DNA from: DASXQK01 sp963724385
Lineage (GTDB): Bacteria; Pseudomonadota; Alphaproteobacteria; Dongiales; Dongiaceae
Assembly (NCBI GenBank): GCA_963724385.1
Contig: CAVRUJ010000001.1
Coordinates: 248,001-312,000, forward strand
Length of the DNA: 64,000 nucleotides
Direction of reading: 5' to 3'
Shown here: positions 50,641-59,236 of the stretch, one piece after another
Position numbering within the stretch: the stretch's first letter is position 1
Layout: every line of letters begins with the position of its first letter
Notes under the pieces: generated by a model
The model's input: the letters and a program-made list of their open reading frames with translations, nothing else
The model's database searches: none
Told to the model about the DNA's origin: nothing
Translations under genes and position numbers: made by a program

Positions 50641-53600
50641 TCATCGCCCGGTTCCCGGCCCCTGTCGCGGATCGCGGGCAGGCTTGCCGGCGCGCTCGCG
50701 CATCCATTGGAACACGACGTAGAGCATGGGAATGACGAATATCCCGAATACCGAGGCCGCGATCATGCCGCCGAACACGGGCGTGCCGACGGCGCGGCGG
50801 CTGATCATGCCGGCACCGGTCGCGATGACCAAGGGCAGCAGGCCCAGGATGAAGGCGAAGCTCGTCATCATCACCGGCCGGAACCGGAGCCGTGCTCCCT
50901 CGATGGCCGCTTCGCCGATGCTCTTGCCCTGCCGGCGCTGCTCGACGGCGAATTCGACAATCAGGATCCCGTTCTTTGCGGCCAGCGCGATCAGCACCAC
51001 CAGGCCGATCTGGGCATAGACGTCGAAGCTGAGGCCGGCGACCCACACCGCGGCGATGGCGCCCAGGCCTCCGACGCTGACCGAAAGCAGCACGGGGATG
51101 GGGATGTTCCAGCTTTCATAAAGGGCGACGAGGAACAGGTAGGCGAACAGCACGGCGAGCGACAGCACGATGGGCGTCTGGCCGCTCGCGCCCTTTTCCT
51201 GGAGGGCCGTCCCTGTCCACTCGAAGCCATAACCCGCGGGCAGGGTCTCGGAGATCTGCTCCATGGCGGCCAGCGCCTGGCCCGAGCTGTAGCCGGGCTT
51301 GGCCGCGCCGTTGATGATCGCGCTGCGGAGCCCGTTGTAGCGGGTGATCGCCTGGGGGCCCTGGACGAGCTGGACGTCGGCGATTTCGCGGATCGGCACC
51401 ATGCCGCCCGCAGCGTTGCGGACATAGATGCGATAGATGTCGTCCACGGATCTGCGGAACGGCGTCTCCGCCTGGACGGTGACCTGCCAGGTCCGGCCGA
51501 ACAGGTTGAAATCGTTGATGTAGAAGCCGCCGAGCGTGGCCTGAAGCGCATTGAAGATGTCCGAGATGCGGATGCCCAGCACCTGGACCTTGTCGCGATC
51601 GATATTGAGATAAAGCTGGGGCGTGTCGGCGGCGAAGGTGCCGAAGACCCCGGCGAGCGCGGGCTGGCCGTTCGCCGCCACCAGCAGGCCCCGCATCGCC
51701 GCGGCGAGATCGGACGGCGGCTGGCCCTGAAGCGCTTCGAGCACGTACTGGAAGCCGCCGGTGCTGCCGAGCCCGAGGATGGGCGGAAGGTCGAAGGGAA
51801 ACACGATCGCTCCCGGCACGGCGGCGAGCGGTCCGCGGAGCTTGGCGATGATGGCGCCGGCGCTTTGGGAAGGGTCCCTGCGCTGGGCATAGGGCTTCAG
51901 CCGGATGACGAAGAAGGCCTGATTGGACGAGGCGATGCTGTCGATGAAATCGAAGCCGACCACCGACAGCACGCCTTCCACGCCGGGGATCGGGCGGATG
52001 ATGTTCTCGACCTGCTCGACGACGGCGGCCGTGCGATTGACGGAGGCGCCTTCCGGCAGGCGCATGGCGGCGAAGAAGGCGCCCTGGTCCTCCTCGGGCA
52101 GGAAGCTCTGGGGCGTCATGCGGAAGAGGCCGCCGGCGCCGGCCAGCACGGCGATCACGACGAGGACGCCGACCGCGGCAACGCGCACCAGCCGGCGCAC
52201 CACGGCGGCATAGCCATTGCGCAGCCGGTCGATGCCGGCCAACACATGGCGCATCACGCCGCGGCTGCGCCCTCCGCGCGTCAGCAGCACCGAGCAGAGC
52301 GCAGGGCTCAAGGTCAGCGCGTTCAGGGCCGAAATCAGCATCGAGACCGAGACGGCGACGGCGAACTGGCGAAAAAGCTGCCCGCTGATCCCGGGGATGA
52401 AGGCCACGGGCACGAAGACCGACAGCAGGACCAAGGTGATGGCGATGATCGGCGCGGTGATCTCGCCCATTGCCTTCTTCGTGGCGTCGGGGATCGAGAG
52501 CGCCGGCTCCTCTTCGATCACCCGTTCAACGTTCTCGATGACGACGATGGCGTCGTCGACCACGATCCCGATGGCGAGCACCAAGGCCAGAAGGGAGACG
52601 GTGTTGGCGGAATAGCCGATCAGCAGCATGACGGCGAAGGTGCCGATGATCGATACGGGCACGGCGAGGAGCGGGATCAGCGTGGTCCTGAGGCGGCCCA
52701 GGAACAGGAAGACAACGATGCCGACCAGGACGAAGGCCTCGACCAGGGTCCGGATCACCTCGTCCACAGTCGCCGTGACGAAGACCGTGGTGTCGAAAAA
52801 CAGGTTGTAGGTCAAGTCCTGGGGGAAGCGCTTGGCGAGGTCGTTCATCACCTGACGGACGTTTCGGGCGACGTCCACGGCGTTGGCGCCGGGCGACAGG
52901 TAGATCGCAAACGTCGCCGCCGGCGCGCCGTTGAAGCGTGAGTAGCGGTCCGAGGAGCGGGCGGCGATCTCGACCCGCGCCACATCCTTGATCCGCACCA
53001 GGGAGCCGTCGGCGTTGGCCCGCAATATGATATTGCCGAACTCCTCCGGCTGGACGAGGCGGCCCTTGGTCTTGACCGTGAGCTGGAACTGCTGATCGGC
53101 GGCGACCGGCGCGGCGCCGATGCGGCCGAGCGCGGCCTGGACGTTCTGGTCCTGCACCGCGGTGATGATGTCGTTGGGCGTGAGGCCATAGGAGGTCAAC
53201 CGGTCGGGGTCGAGCCAGATCCTGAGGGAGTAATCGAGCGGCCCGAACAGGGTCGCCTGGCCCACGCCCCGGATGCGCGAGAGCGGATCCAGGATGTTGA
53301 TCGTGGCGTAGTTGCTGAGATAGACGGAGTCGTAGGTGTTCTTGGGCGAGAGGACCTGGATCACCTGGAGGAGTGCGGGCGACTTCTTGCGGATGGTCAG
53401 GCCCTGATGGGTAACCTCCGCCGGCAATTGGGGCTGGGCGAGTGCCGCCCGGTTCTGCACGTTGACGGTATTGATGTCCGGGTCAGTGCCCAGCGCGAAG
53501 GTGACGTTGAGGGTGTAGCTGCCGTCGGCACCGCTGGTCGACTGGTAGTAGAGGGCATTGTCGACGCCGTTCATCTGCTGCTCGATCGGCTGGGCGACGG

Positions 53601-53781
53601 TCGCCTCCACGACTTCGGCATCGGCGCCGGGATAGGAGGCGGTCAGCGTCACCTGGGGCGGCACGATGTCGGGAAACTGCGCCACCGGGATTCGCGTGAT
53701 GGCGATGATGCCGGCCAAGGTGATGACGATGGAGATGACGAAGGCGAGTCGCGGCCGGTCGATGAAAACGGCGGAGATCAC
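50641..53781 (-). CDS. RND multidrug efflux permease (HAE1/AcrB family)
   Basis: The 1046-residue pump has two six-helix bundles and large periplasmic loops. N-terminal 'MISAVFIDRPRLAFVISIVITLAGI' and the proton-relay acidic pair in 'AIGIVVDDAIVVIENVERV' are present, with the relay lysine in 'ALAAKNGILIVEFAVEQ'. It exports hydrophobic drugs or bile-like compounds with the adaptor upstream. No TolC-like outer-membrane channel gene is adjacent, so it must borrow one. Starts 4 bp after the adaptor stop. Confidence 0.96.
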   Translation of the reverse strand: MISAVFIDRPRLAFVISIVITLAGIIAITRIPVAQFPDIVPPQVTLTASYPGADAEVVEATVAQPIEQQMNGVDNALYYQSTSGADGSYTLNVTFALGTDPDINTVNVQNRAALAQPQLPAEVTHQGLTIRKKSPALLQVIQVLSPKNTYDSVYLSNYATINILDPLSRIRGVGQATLFGPLDYSLRIWLDPDRLTSYGLTPNDIITAVQDQNVQAALGRIGAAPVAADQQFQLTVKTKGRLVQPEEFGNIILRANADGSLVRIKDVARVEIAARSSDRYSRFNGAPAATFAIYLSPGANAVDVARNVRQVMNDLAKRFPQDLTYNLFFDTTVFVTATVDEVIRTLVEAFVLVGIVVFLFLGRLRTTLIPLLAVPVSIIGTFAVMLLIGYSANTVSLLALVLAIGIVVDDAIVVIENVERVIEEEPALSIPDATKKAMGEITAPIIAITLVLLSVFVPVAFIPGISGQLFRQFAVAVSVSMLISALNALTLSPALCSVLLTRGGRSRGVMRHVLAGIDRLRNGYAAVVRRLVRVAAVGVLVVIAVLAGAGGLFRMTPQSFLPEEDQGAFFAAMRLPEGASVNRTAAVVEQVENIIRPIPGVEGVLSVVGFDFIDSIASSNQAFFVIRLKPYAQRRDPSQSAGAIIAKLRGPLAAVPGAIVFPFDLPPILGLGSTGGFQYVLEALQGQPPSDLAAAMRGLLVAANGQPALAGVFGTFAADTPQLYLNIDRDKVQVLGIRISDIFNALQATLGGFYINDFNLFGRTWQVTVQAETPFRRSVDDIYRIYVRNAAGGMVPIREIADVQLVQGPQAITRYNGLRSAIINGAAKPGYSSGQALAAMEQISETLPAGYGFEWTGTALQEKGASGQTPIVLSLAVLFAYLFLVALYESWNIPIPVLLSVSVGGLGAIAAVWVAGLSFDVYAQIGLVVLIALAAKNGILIVEFAVEQRRQGKSIGEAAIEGARLRFRPVMMTSFAFILGLLPLVIATGAGMISRRAVGTPVFGGMIAASVFGIFVIPMLYVVFQWMRERAGKPARDPRQGPGTGR

Positions 53782-53785
53782 GGGC

Positions 53786-54940
53786 CTAATTCCCGGCCGC
53801 CGCCGGCAGAAGCGTGGCCTTCACCACCTGGTCGGGCCGCACCTTCTGCACGCCCTCGACGATGACGCGTTCGCCTTCCTTCAGGCCCGAGGCGATGACG
53901 ATGTCCGTCGCCTGGGTCGCGCCCAGGATGACCCGGCGCAGCTCCACCTTGTCCGCGCTGTCGACGACCAGCACGTAGGAGCCCGCCTGATCGACCTGCA
54001 AGGCGGCCTGGGGCACCACCAGGCGCGGCTGCTCCTTGCGCTCGCGGACCACCACGGTGACGAACTGGCCGTCGGTCAACTGCCGTTCCGGATTGGGCAA
54101 GGTTGCCCGCATGAGCTGGGTATCGGTCTGCTGATTGACCTGGACGTCGGTGTAATTCCAAATTCCGGGAAGCGGGTACTCATCGCCATTGGCGAAGCGC
54201 ACCACGATCTCGATCTTGATCTGCTGGCCATTCTGCTCGTGGCGCGACTGGCGGATGTCCGCGAGCTGCTGCTCGCTCACGGGGAAGAGGGCATAGATCG
54301 GATCCTGGCTGACGATCGTCGCCAGCACGCCGCTGGCGGCGTTGACCAGGTTGCCTTGCGTATAGGCTGTCCTGCCGATGCGCCCGTCGATGGGGGCGCG
54401 GATGTCCGTGTAGCCGAGGTTGATCTCCGCCTGGCTGAGGGCGGCCTGGGTCTGGAGAACATGGGCCCGCGCGCTGTCGAGGGCCGCCTTGTCTCGATCG
54501 ACGATGGCTTGGGGCGTGAACTGGCTCTTCACCAGCTGGAGCGACCGGTTGTACTGGAGCTCGGCATTCACGGCCTCGGCCTGGGCGGCGGCGACGTTGG
54601 CCCGAGCCTGATCCGCCAGGGCCTGATAGGGCGCCTTCTCGATCTGATAGAGCAGGTCGCCCACCTTCACGTCCTGGCCTTCGCGGAACAGGACCTTGTC
54701 GAGGAAGCCCTCCACCCTGGCGCGCAGCGCCACGATGCCGATGGCCTGGATCCGCCCCACGAACTCATAGGATCGGACGACTCCTTTTATTGCCGCGAGC
54801 TGTACGCCGACGGCGGGCGGGGGCGGGGCCGTTTGGGTTTCATGCTTCTGGCCGCAGCCGGCCAGCAGTGCGAGAAGGATGGCGAGGGCTTCCAGGCGCC
54901 GCTTCCGTGCGGCTCCCGGGCCAATTCGATAGCGACTCAT
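53786..54940 (-). CDS. RND efflux periplasmic adaptor (AcrA/MexA type lipoprotein)
   Basis: ATG 54940 gives 384 residues; a TTG six bases upstream is also open. A lipoprotein signal with lipobox 'LLAGC' (cysteine near residue 30) anchors it to the inner membrane. Barrel-sandwich halves ('IVALRARVEGFLDKVLFREGQDVKVGDLLYQI', 'TDIRAPIDGRIGRTAYTQGNLV') flank a coiled-coil hairpin ('ALADQARANVAAAQAEAVNAELQYNRSLQL'). It bridges the permease and an outer-membrane channel. Confidence 0.95.
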   Translation of the reverse strand: MSRYRIGPGAARKRRLEALAILLALLAGCGQKHETQTAPPPPAVGVQLAAIKGVVRSYEFVGRIQAIGIVALRARVEGFLDKVLFREGQDVKVGDLLYQIEKAPYQALADQARANVAAAQAEAVNAELQYNRSLQLVKSQFTPQAIVDRDKAALDSARAHVLQTQAALSQAEINLGYTDIRAPIDGRIGRTAYTQGNLVNAASGVLATIVSQDPIYALFPVSEQQLADIRQSRHEQNGQQIKIEIVVRFANGDEYPLPGIWNYTDVQVNQQTDTQLMRATLPNPERQLTDGQFVTVVVRERKEQPRLVVPQAALQVDQAGSYVLVVDSADKVELRRVILGATQATDIVIASGLKEGERVIVEGVQKVRPDQVVKATLLPAAAGN

Positions 54941-55251
54941 GGCCAAATCCCCTACGTAGCGGCGTCGGGCGGCTGTGGACTCACAATGCGTAAGCGCACT
55001 CGGAGTTCAAGGATGCTGCAAGCAGGCATTATGTCCGTGCCCCTATGCCATTGCAGGCCGAAGGCCGAAGCGAAGGCCAACCTTAGGGCGCATTTCTGAA
55101 GGTAATCCTACCGAGCGCGAGGCATTCTGCCAAACGACGGGTCCCGGCAGCATCGATCATCGATGTGACAGAATTTAGTGCCGGCGCCTGCACCCGATCC
55201 GAGCCAGTGAGGATGCCGCCCTCGGACGCGGCCCGGCGTAGGCGAGGCCGT
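54941..55251. other. Intergenic region upstream of the RND genes
   Basis: No gene supported. It should hold the pump promoter and any operator, but I see no convincing TetR- or MarR-type palindrome, and no regulator gene lies next to the pump. Confidence 0.35.
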
Positions 55252-56217
55252 TCACCGATCGGCACGCGGCTTCGGCGCGGCTATAACCGCCGGAGGAACG
55301 GGATGGCCATCCATCGGCAACCATCGGATCACGGCGCGCGGCGGCGGGACTTGCCCCTGTTCGGCATGCGTCGCCTGCCAATTGAGATTGCCGGGCCCGT
55401 CTATGGTATCGCCGTTGGAAATGACCGCCCTGCTCTCGGCGATATAGGCAGCCACGTTCAGCAAGAAACCCGCGACCTCTCCGGTCTTGTACCGGGCGGA
55501 GGGAAAAATTGCCTCGTGATCGGCGGCATCGAGCTGAGCCATGCCCACCGTGTCCATCAGGCACCAGCCTGGCGCCCTGTCGTTGAGGTTGTAGAGGCGA
55601 ACGTTGCACCAAATGTCGATAGGAAGACTTCCTTCGGCTTCGGCGCGCGCGAAATAGTCGGCAAAGCGTTTGGGCTCCCAAACGCGCTCGCCGGCCGGAT
55701 CGAAGTAGCATAGGGCTTGCGGCAAACCGGCCAGGGCGGCCGCGATCCTCGTCACAAACTTCAACTCACCGAGAGGCTCATAACCCGCGGGCATACTGAC
55801 GGGATTCTTTGCCACACCTGGCATGTAAATGGCGCGCAGGCGCAAAAACGCCGTGTGAGAGAGAGGCGCGGTCTTGCCCTCCGGCCACTGCCGGGAGTTC
55901 TGGCAAGCCGACTTGAGAGCGAAAGGCCAGACCAGACCGAAATTGCCAAGGGACCAGGCGGCGATGAGATCAGGATCCGACTCGATATCGCCCATATCAT
56001 CCGGCCAGGGACGGTCGATGAAATCGACAACCACCGTGGCATCGGCACCCGCCGGGAACGGCACTACAAGGAAGGGGTCGCCCCCAAGCCAACCTGAACT
56101 CTTGTGTTCAGACACTTGCGTCGGGAATGCGCTCAACCGACCCAGGATGTCGCGCAGGGAAACGGGCGATCGGAGCAGAATGACAAGACACTGGCTGTAG
56201 ATTCCCTTGTGCGGCAT
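55252..56217 (-). CDS. DUF4261 domain protein
   Basis: The 321-residue product contains the C-terminal DUF4261 block 'RLYNLNDRAPGWCLMDTVGMAQLDAADHEAIFPSARYKTGEVAGFLLNVAAYI' and an N-terminal half with 'FLVVPFPAGADATVVVDFIDRPWPDDMGD'. Homologues are uncharacterised and scattered, sometimes near secretion or toxin loci. AGGGGA precedes the ATG. Less GC-rich than its neighbours, so possibly acquired. Confidence 0.75.
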   Translation of the reverse strand: MPHKGIYSQCLVILLRSPVSLRDILGRLSAFPTQVSEHKSSGWLGGDPFLVVPFPAGADATVVVDFIDRPWPDDMGDIESDPDLIAAWSLGNFGLVWPFALKSACQNSRQWPEGKTAPLSHTAFLRLRAIYMPGVAKNPVSMPAGYEPLGELKFVTRIAAALAGLPQALCYFDPAGERVWEPKRFADYFARAEAEGSLPIDIWCNVRLYNLNDRAPGWCLMDTVGMAQLDAADHEAIFPSARYKTGEVAGFLLNVAAYIAESRAVISNGDTIDGPGNLNWQATHAEQGQVPPPRAVIRWLPMDGHPVPPAVIAAPKPRADR

Positions 56218-56487
56218 TGTTCAATTCCCCTTGGATCAGACCCTTCACAGCCTCCGGCGCCAGACCGGCCAGTACCAGTGTCTCGTTCGCTTCGAAGCCG
56301 CGAGCATAATGCATCGGACGCGGCTATGCAACTTTGGTCCGCATAGTACTTACATTACTCTCCAATTACGATTGTTGGACAAGCGTAGCAGCATGGGCCG
56401 AAATGCTGCTACCCAGCCATCCCACGGACTCTGGCGTCGGGCGCGAGCCGCACATAGATTTGCGACGGGGAAAAGCCGAGCGCGTCG

Positions 56488-58524
56488 ATGGAAATGAAGA
56501 GTCCGATGGCCAAGCCGCCGCGGGTTGAGGAAACCGTCTGGATCGAGCTTGGCGACGGCTGCTGCCTGGCGGCGCGGATCTGGTTGCCGGGCGAGGGATC
56601 GACGCCCGTCCCGGCTATCCTCGAATATCTGCCCTATCGCCGGCGCGACCGGCATCGGGGCGACGACGCCATCCTGCATCCGGCCTTCGCCGCCGCCGGC
56701 TACGCGGCGATCCGGGTCGACATGCGGGGCTCGGGCGACTCCGACGGGCTGATGGAGGACGAGTACACGCCTAGGGAATGGGCCGACGCGGTCGAGGTCA
56801 TCGCCTGGATCGCGCGCCAGCCCTGGTGCAGCGGCCAGGTCGGCATGATCGGACTCTCCTGGAGCGGATTCAACGCGCTCCAGGTCGCCGCATTGGCGCC
56901 GCCGGCCCTGAAGGCGATCGTCACCACCTGCGCCTCCGACGATCGCTACGCAGACGACATGCATTACATGGGCGGCGCGCCCCTCAACGACAATCTGCAA
57001 TATGGGGCCACGCTCTTCACCTGGCTCGCCACACCGCCCGATCCGGCGATCGTGGGGAAGCGCTGGCGGAGCATGTGGTTCGAGCGCCTGGCGGCCGTCG
57101 AGCCGCCGGCGGCGCGCTGGATGCGGCACAGCGATCGCGATGCCTATTGGCGAAGCGGCTCGGTCGTCGAGGACTACGGCCGGATCAAGGCCGCCGTTCT
57201 GGCGGTTGGCGGCTGGGCCGACGGCTATGTCAACGCGGTCTTGCGGCTGCTTGCCGGCCTGCCGGGGCCGCGCAAGGGGCTGATCGGGCCTTGGGGCCAC
57301 GCCTATCCCCATGTCGCCACGCCGGGCCCGGGCGTCGATTTCATCGGCTATGTCGTCCGCTGGTGGGATCATTGGCTGAAGGGCCGGGACAGCGGGCTCA
57401 TGGATGAGCCGATGCTCACGGCCTGGATGCAGGAGAGCGAGCCGCCCCGTGCCCGCTATGCCAAGCGCCGCGGCCGCTGGATCGGCGAGCCCGTCTGGCC
57501 GAGCCCGAATGTTGCCGACCGGGTCTGGCATTTGACCGAAGGCGGCCTCGCGGACGAGGCCGGCGCTTGCCTGCGTACGAGCCGTTCGCCAGCGACCGTC
57601 GGCCTCGCCTCGGGCGAATGGTGCCCCTATGGCTGGGGGCCGGACATGCCGCTAGACCAGCGCGAGGACGATGCGGGCTCGCTCTGCTTCGACCGCCCGG
57701 CCCTGAAGCGCCCGCTCCAGATCCTTGGCAACGCCAGGCTTGCGGTCGATCTCGCCTGCGACCGGCCGGAAGCCCTGCTGGCCGTGCGCCTTAACGACCT
57801 GGCGCCGGACGGCAGTTCCCGGCGCATCACCTATGGCCTTCTCAATCTGCAGCACCGCGACGGGCATGAGCGCGCAGCCGTCCTTCGGACTGGCGAGCGC
57901 TATCGCGCCGTGGTCCGCCTCAAGGCCACTGGCTATGAGCTGCCGGCCGGCCATCGCCTGCGGGTCGCGCTATCCACGGCTTATTGGCCGCTCGCTATGC
58001 CCGGGCCGGAGAGCCCGACGCTTACCATTTACGGCGGCGAACTTTCATTGCCGCTGCGAGAGGGCGAGGGCGCGAAGCCGCCAGAGCTCGGCGAGGCCTG
58101 GAGCCCGCCGCCGCTGCAAGCCGAAGTGTTGGTGCCGCCCGAGCGCGGCCGGTTGCGCATCGAACGCGCCGGCGAGGACGGCCGTACCACTGTCCATGTG
58201 GTGCGCAATCTGGGGGCGATCAGGATCGCGGAGGTCGATCTCGAACTGAAGGCCTTGGGCTCGGAGCGCTACAGCATCCTGCCCGAGGATCCTTCGGCGG
58301 CATGGTCGCAGACGGAGCGCCGGGCCGAGTTCAAGCGGGGCGCCTGGCATGTCGTGGTCACGACCCGGACGGTGCTCAAGCCCGAAGGCGCCGACTGGCG
58401 TTTCCTGGCGGATCTCGATGCCTATGAGGATGGCGTTCGCGTTTTCGCCCGGAGCTGGGATCTGAAGATCCCGCGGACCTCGGTTACAGCGCCACCTCCG
58501 CCACCACAGGCACATGGTCGCTGA
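56488..58524 (+). CDS. CocE/NonD family hydrolase (X-Pro dipeptidyl peptidase S15-like)
   Basis: The 678-residue protein has an alpha/beta-hydrolase domain with the triad readable as Ser124 ('GLSWSGF'), Asp245 ('GWADGYV') and His271 ('GPWGHAYP'), followed by a jelly-roll C-terminal domain ('ELPAGHRLRVALSTAYWPLAMPGPESPTLTIYGG'). CocE-type enzymes cleave esters or acyl-peptides. No signal peptide, so cytoplasmic. Start ATG 56488 is one of three close ATGs. Its last 41 bp overlap the convergent nuclease-like gene. Confidence 0.92.
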   Translation: MEMKSPMAKPPRVEETVWIELGDGCCLAARIWLPGEGSTPVPAILEYLPYRRRDRHRGDDAILHPAFAAAGYAAIRVDMRGSGDSDGLMEDEYTPREWADAVEVIAWIARQPWCSGQVGMIGLSWSGFNALQVAALAPPALKAIVTTCASDDRYADDMHYMGGAPLNDNLQYGATLFTWLATPPDPAIVGKRWRSMWFERLAAVEPPAARWMRHSDRDAYWRSGSVVEDYGRIKAAVLAVGGWADGYVNAVLRLLAGLPGPRKGLIGPWGHAYPHVATPGPGVDFIGYVVRWWDHWLKGRDSGLMDEPMLTAWMQESEPPRARYAKRRGRWIGEPVWPSPNVADRVWHLTEGGLADEAGACLRTSRSPATVGLASGEWCPYGWGPDMPLDQREDDAGSLCFDRPALKRPLQILGNARLAVDLACDRPEALLAVRLNDLAPDGSSRRITYGLLNLQHRDGHERAAVLRTGERYRAVVRLKATGYELPAGHRLRVALSTAYWPLAMPGPESPTLTIYGGELSLPLREGEGAKPPELGEAWSPPPLQAEVLVPPERGRLRIERAGEDGRTTVHVVRNLGAIRIAEVDLELKALGSERYSILPEDPSAAWSQTERRAEFKRGAWHVVVTTRTVLKPEGADWRFLADLDAYEDGVRVFARSWDLKIPRTSVTAPPPPPQAHGR

Positions 58525-59215
58525 GGCCCGGCTGGCACCACTGCTCGAAGGAGCCGACGCTGAGCGCGCACAACCTGGCGACCCAGGCCCGGGGCAGGAA
58601 GATGTAGTCGATGTGATAAGTGGGGCCGTCCTTCTTGCGATCCCGCCAGTAGAGCGTGGGGTCGCTCTCATCGCCCTGGGCCTCGCCGCGATAGGCGTGA
58701 TAGGCGCTCGTCAGGCCGAGCCCGGCCAGCGCGCCGACGGCCCAGGCCTGATTGATTAGCCAGCCCGGCCGGTCCCAATAGACGCTGTTGTTGAAATCGC
58801 CGGCCACCACCGTCGGGCCTTCGCTCAGGAAATCCCTGTAGTGGCGTAGTGCCAGGCGCAACGGTCCCGGCTGTCGCTTGCGCCTGATCCCGTCGCTGAA
58901 GTTCTGGGCCCAGACCCCGAGAAGATTGAACCGTGCCGCGCCATCGACCCGGACCGGAGCAATGTGTTTCAGGCTTCGCCGATGGCCCGGGGCCAGCGCC
59001 ACGCGATGGCCGTTGAAGCCGAAGACGGCGAGCCCCTTATGGAGGCTCGTCCCGACCCAGACCGGATCGCCGCATATCATGCCGATGTCGAGCCGCTGCC
59101 TCAGACTGTCGGGCTCGGCGCATTCGCTGACGATTGCCACATCCGGGCGAAGAGAGAGCAGGGCATCGAACTTGCGATGCAGCGCCATGTTGCAGTTCCA
59201 GGCGACGATCCGCAT
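58484..59215 (-). CDS. Endonuclease/exonuclease/phosphatase (EEP) fold protein
   Basis: The 243-residue product shows EEP catalytic motifs: 'RIVAWNCNMALHRKF', 'PDVAIVSECAEP' (metal Glu), 'GPTVVAGDFNNSVYWD' (catalytic Asp/Asn) and 'YHIDYIFLP...LSDHVPVVAEVAL' (SDHxP His). It is a metal-dependent phosphoesterase or nuclease of unknown substrate. No signal peptide. It overlaps the CocE-like gene end by 41 bp. Confidence 0.9.
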   Translation of the reverse strand: MRIVAWNCNMALHRKFDALLSLRPDVAIVSECAEPDSLRQRLDIGMICGDPVWVGTSLHKGLAVFGFNGHRVALAPGHRRSLKHIAPVRVDGAARFNLLGVWAQNFSDGIRRKRQPGPLRLALRHYRDFLSEGPTVVAGDFNNSVYWDRPGWLINQAWAVGALAGLGLTSAYHAYRGEAQGDESDPTLYWRDRKKDGPTYHIDYIFLPRAWVARLCALSVGSFEQWCQPGLSDHVPVVAEVAL

Positions 59216-59236
59216 TTTGGCGGCCGTCCTCAGGCC

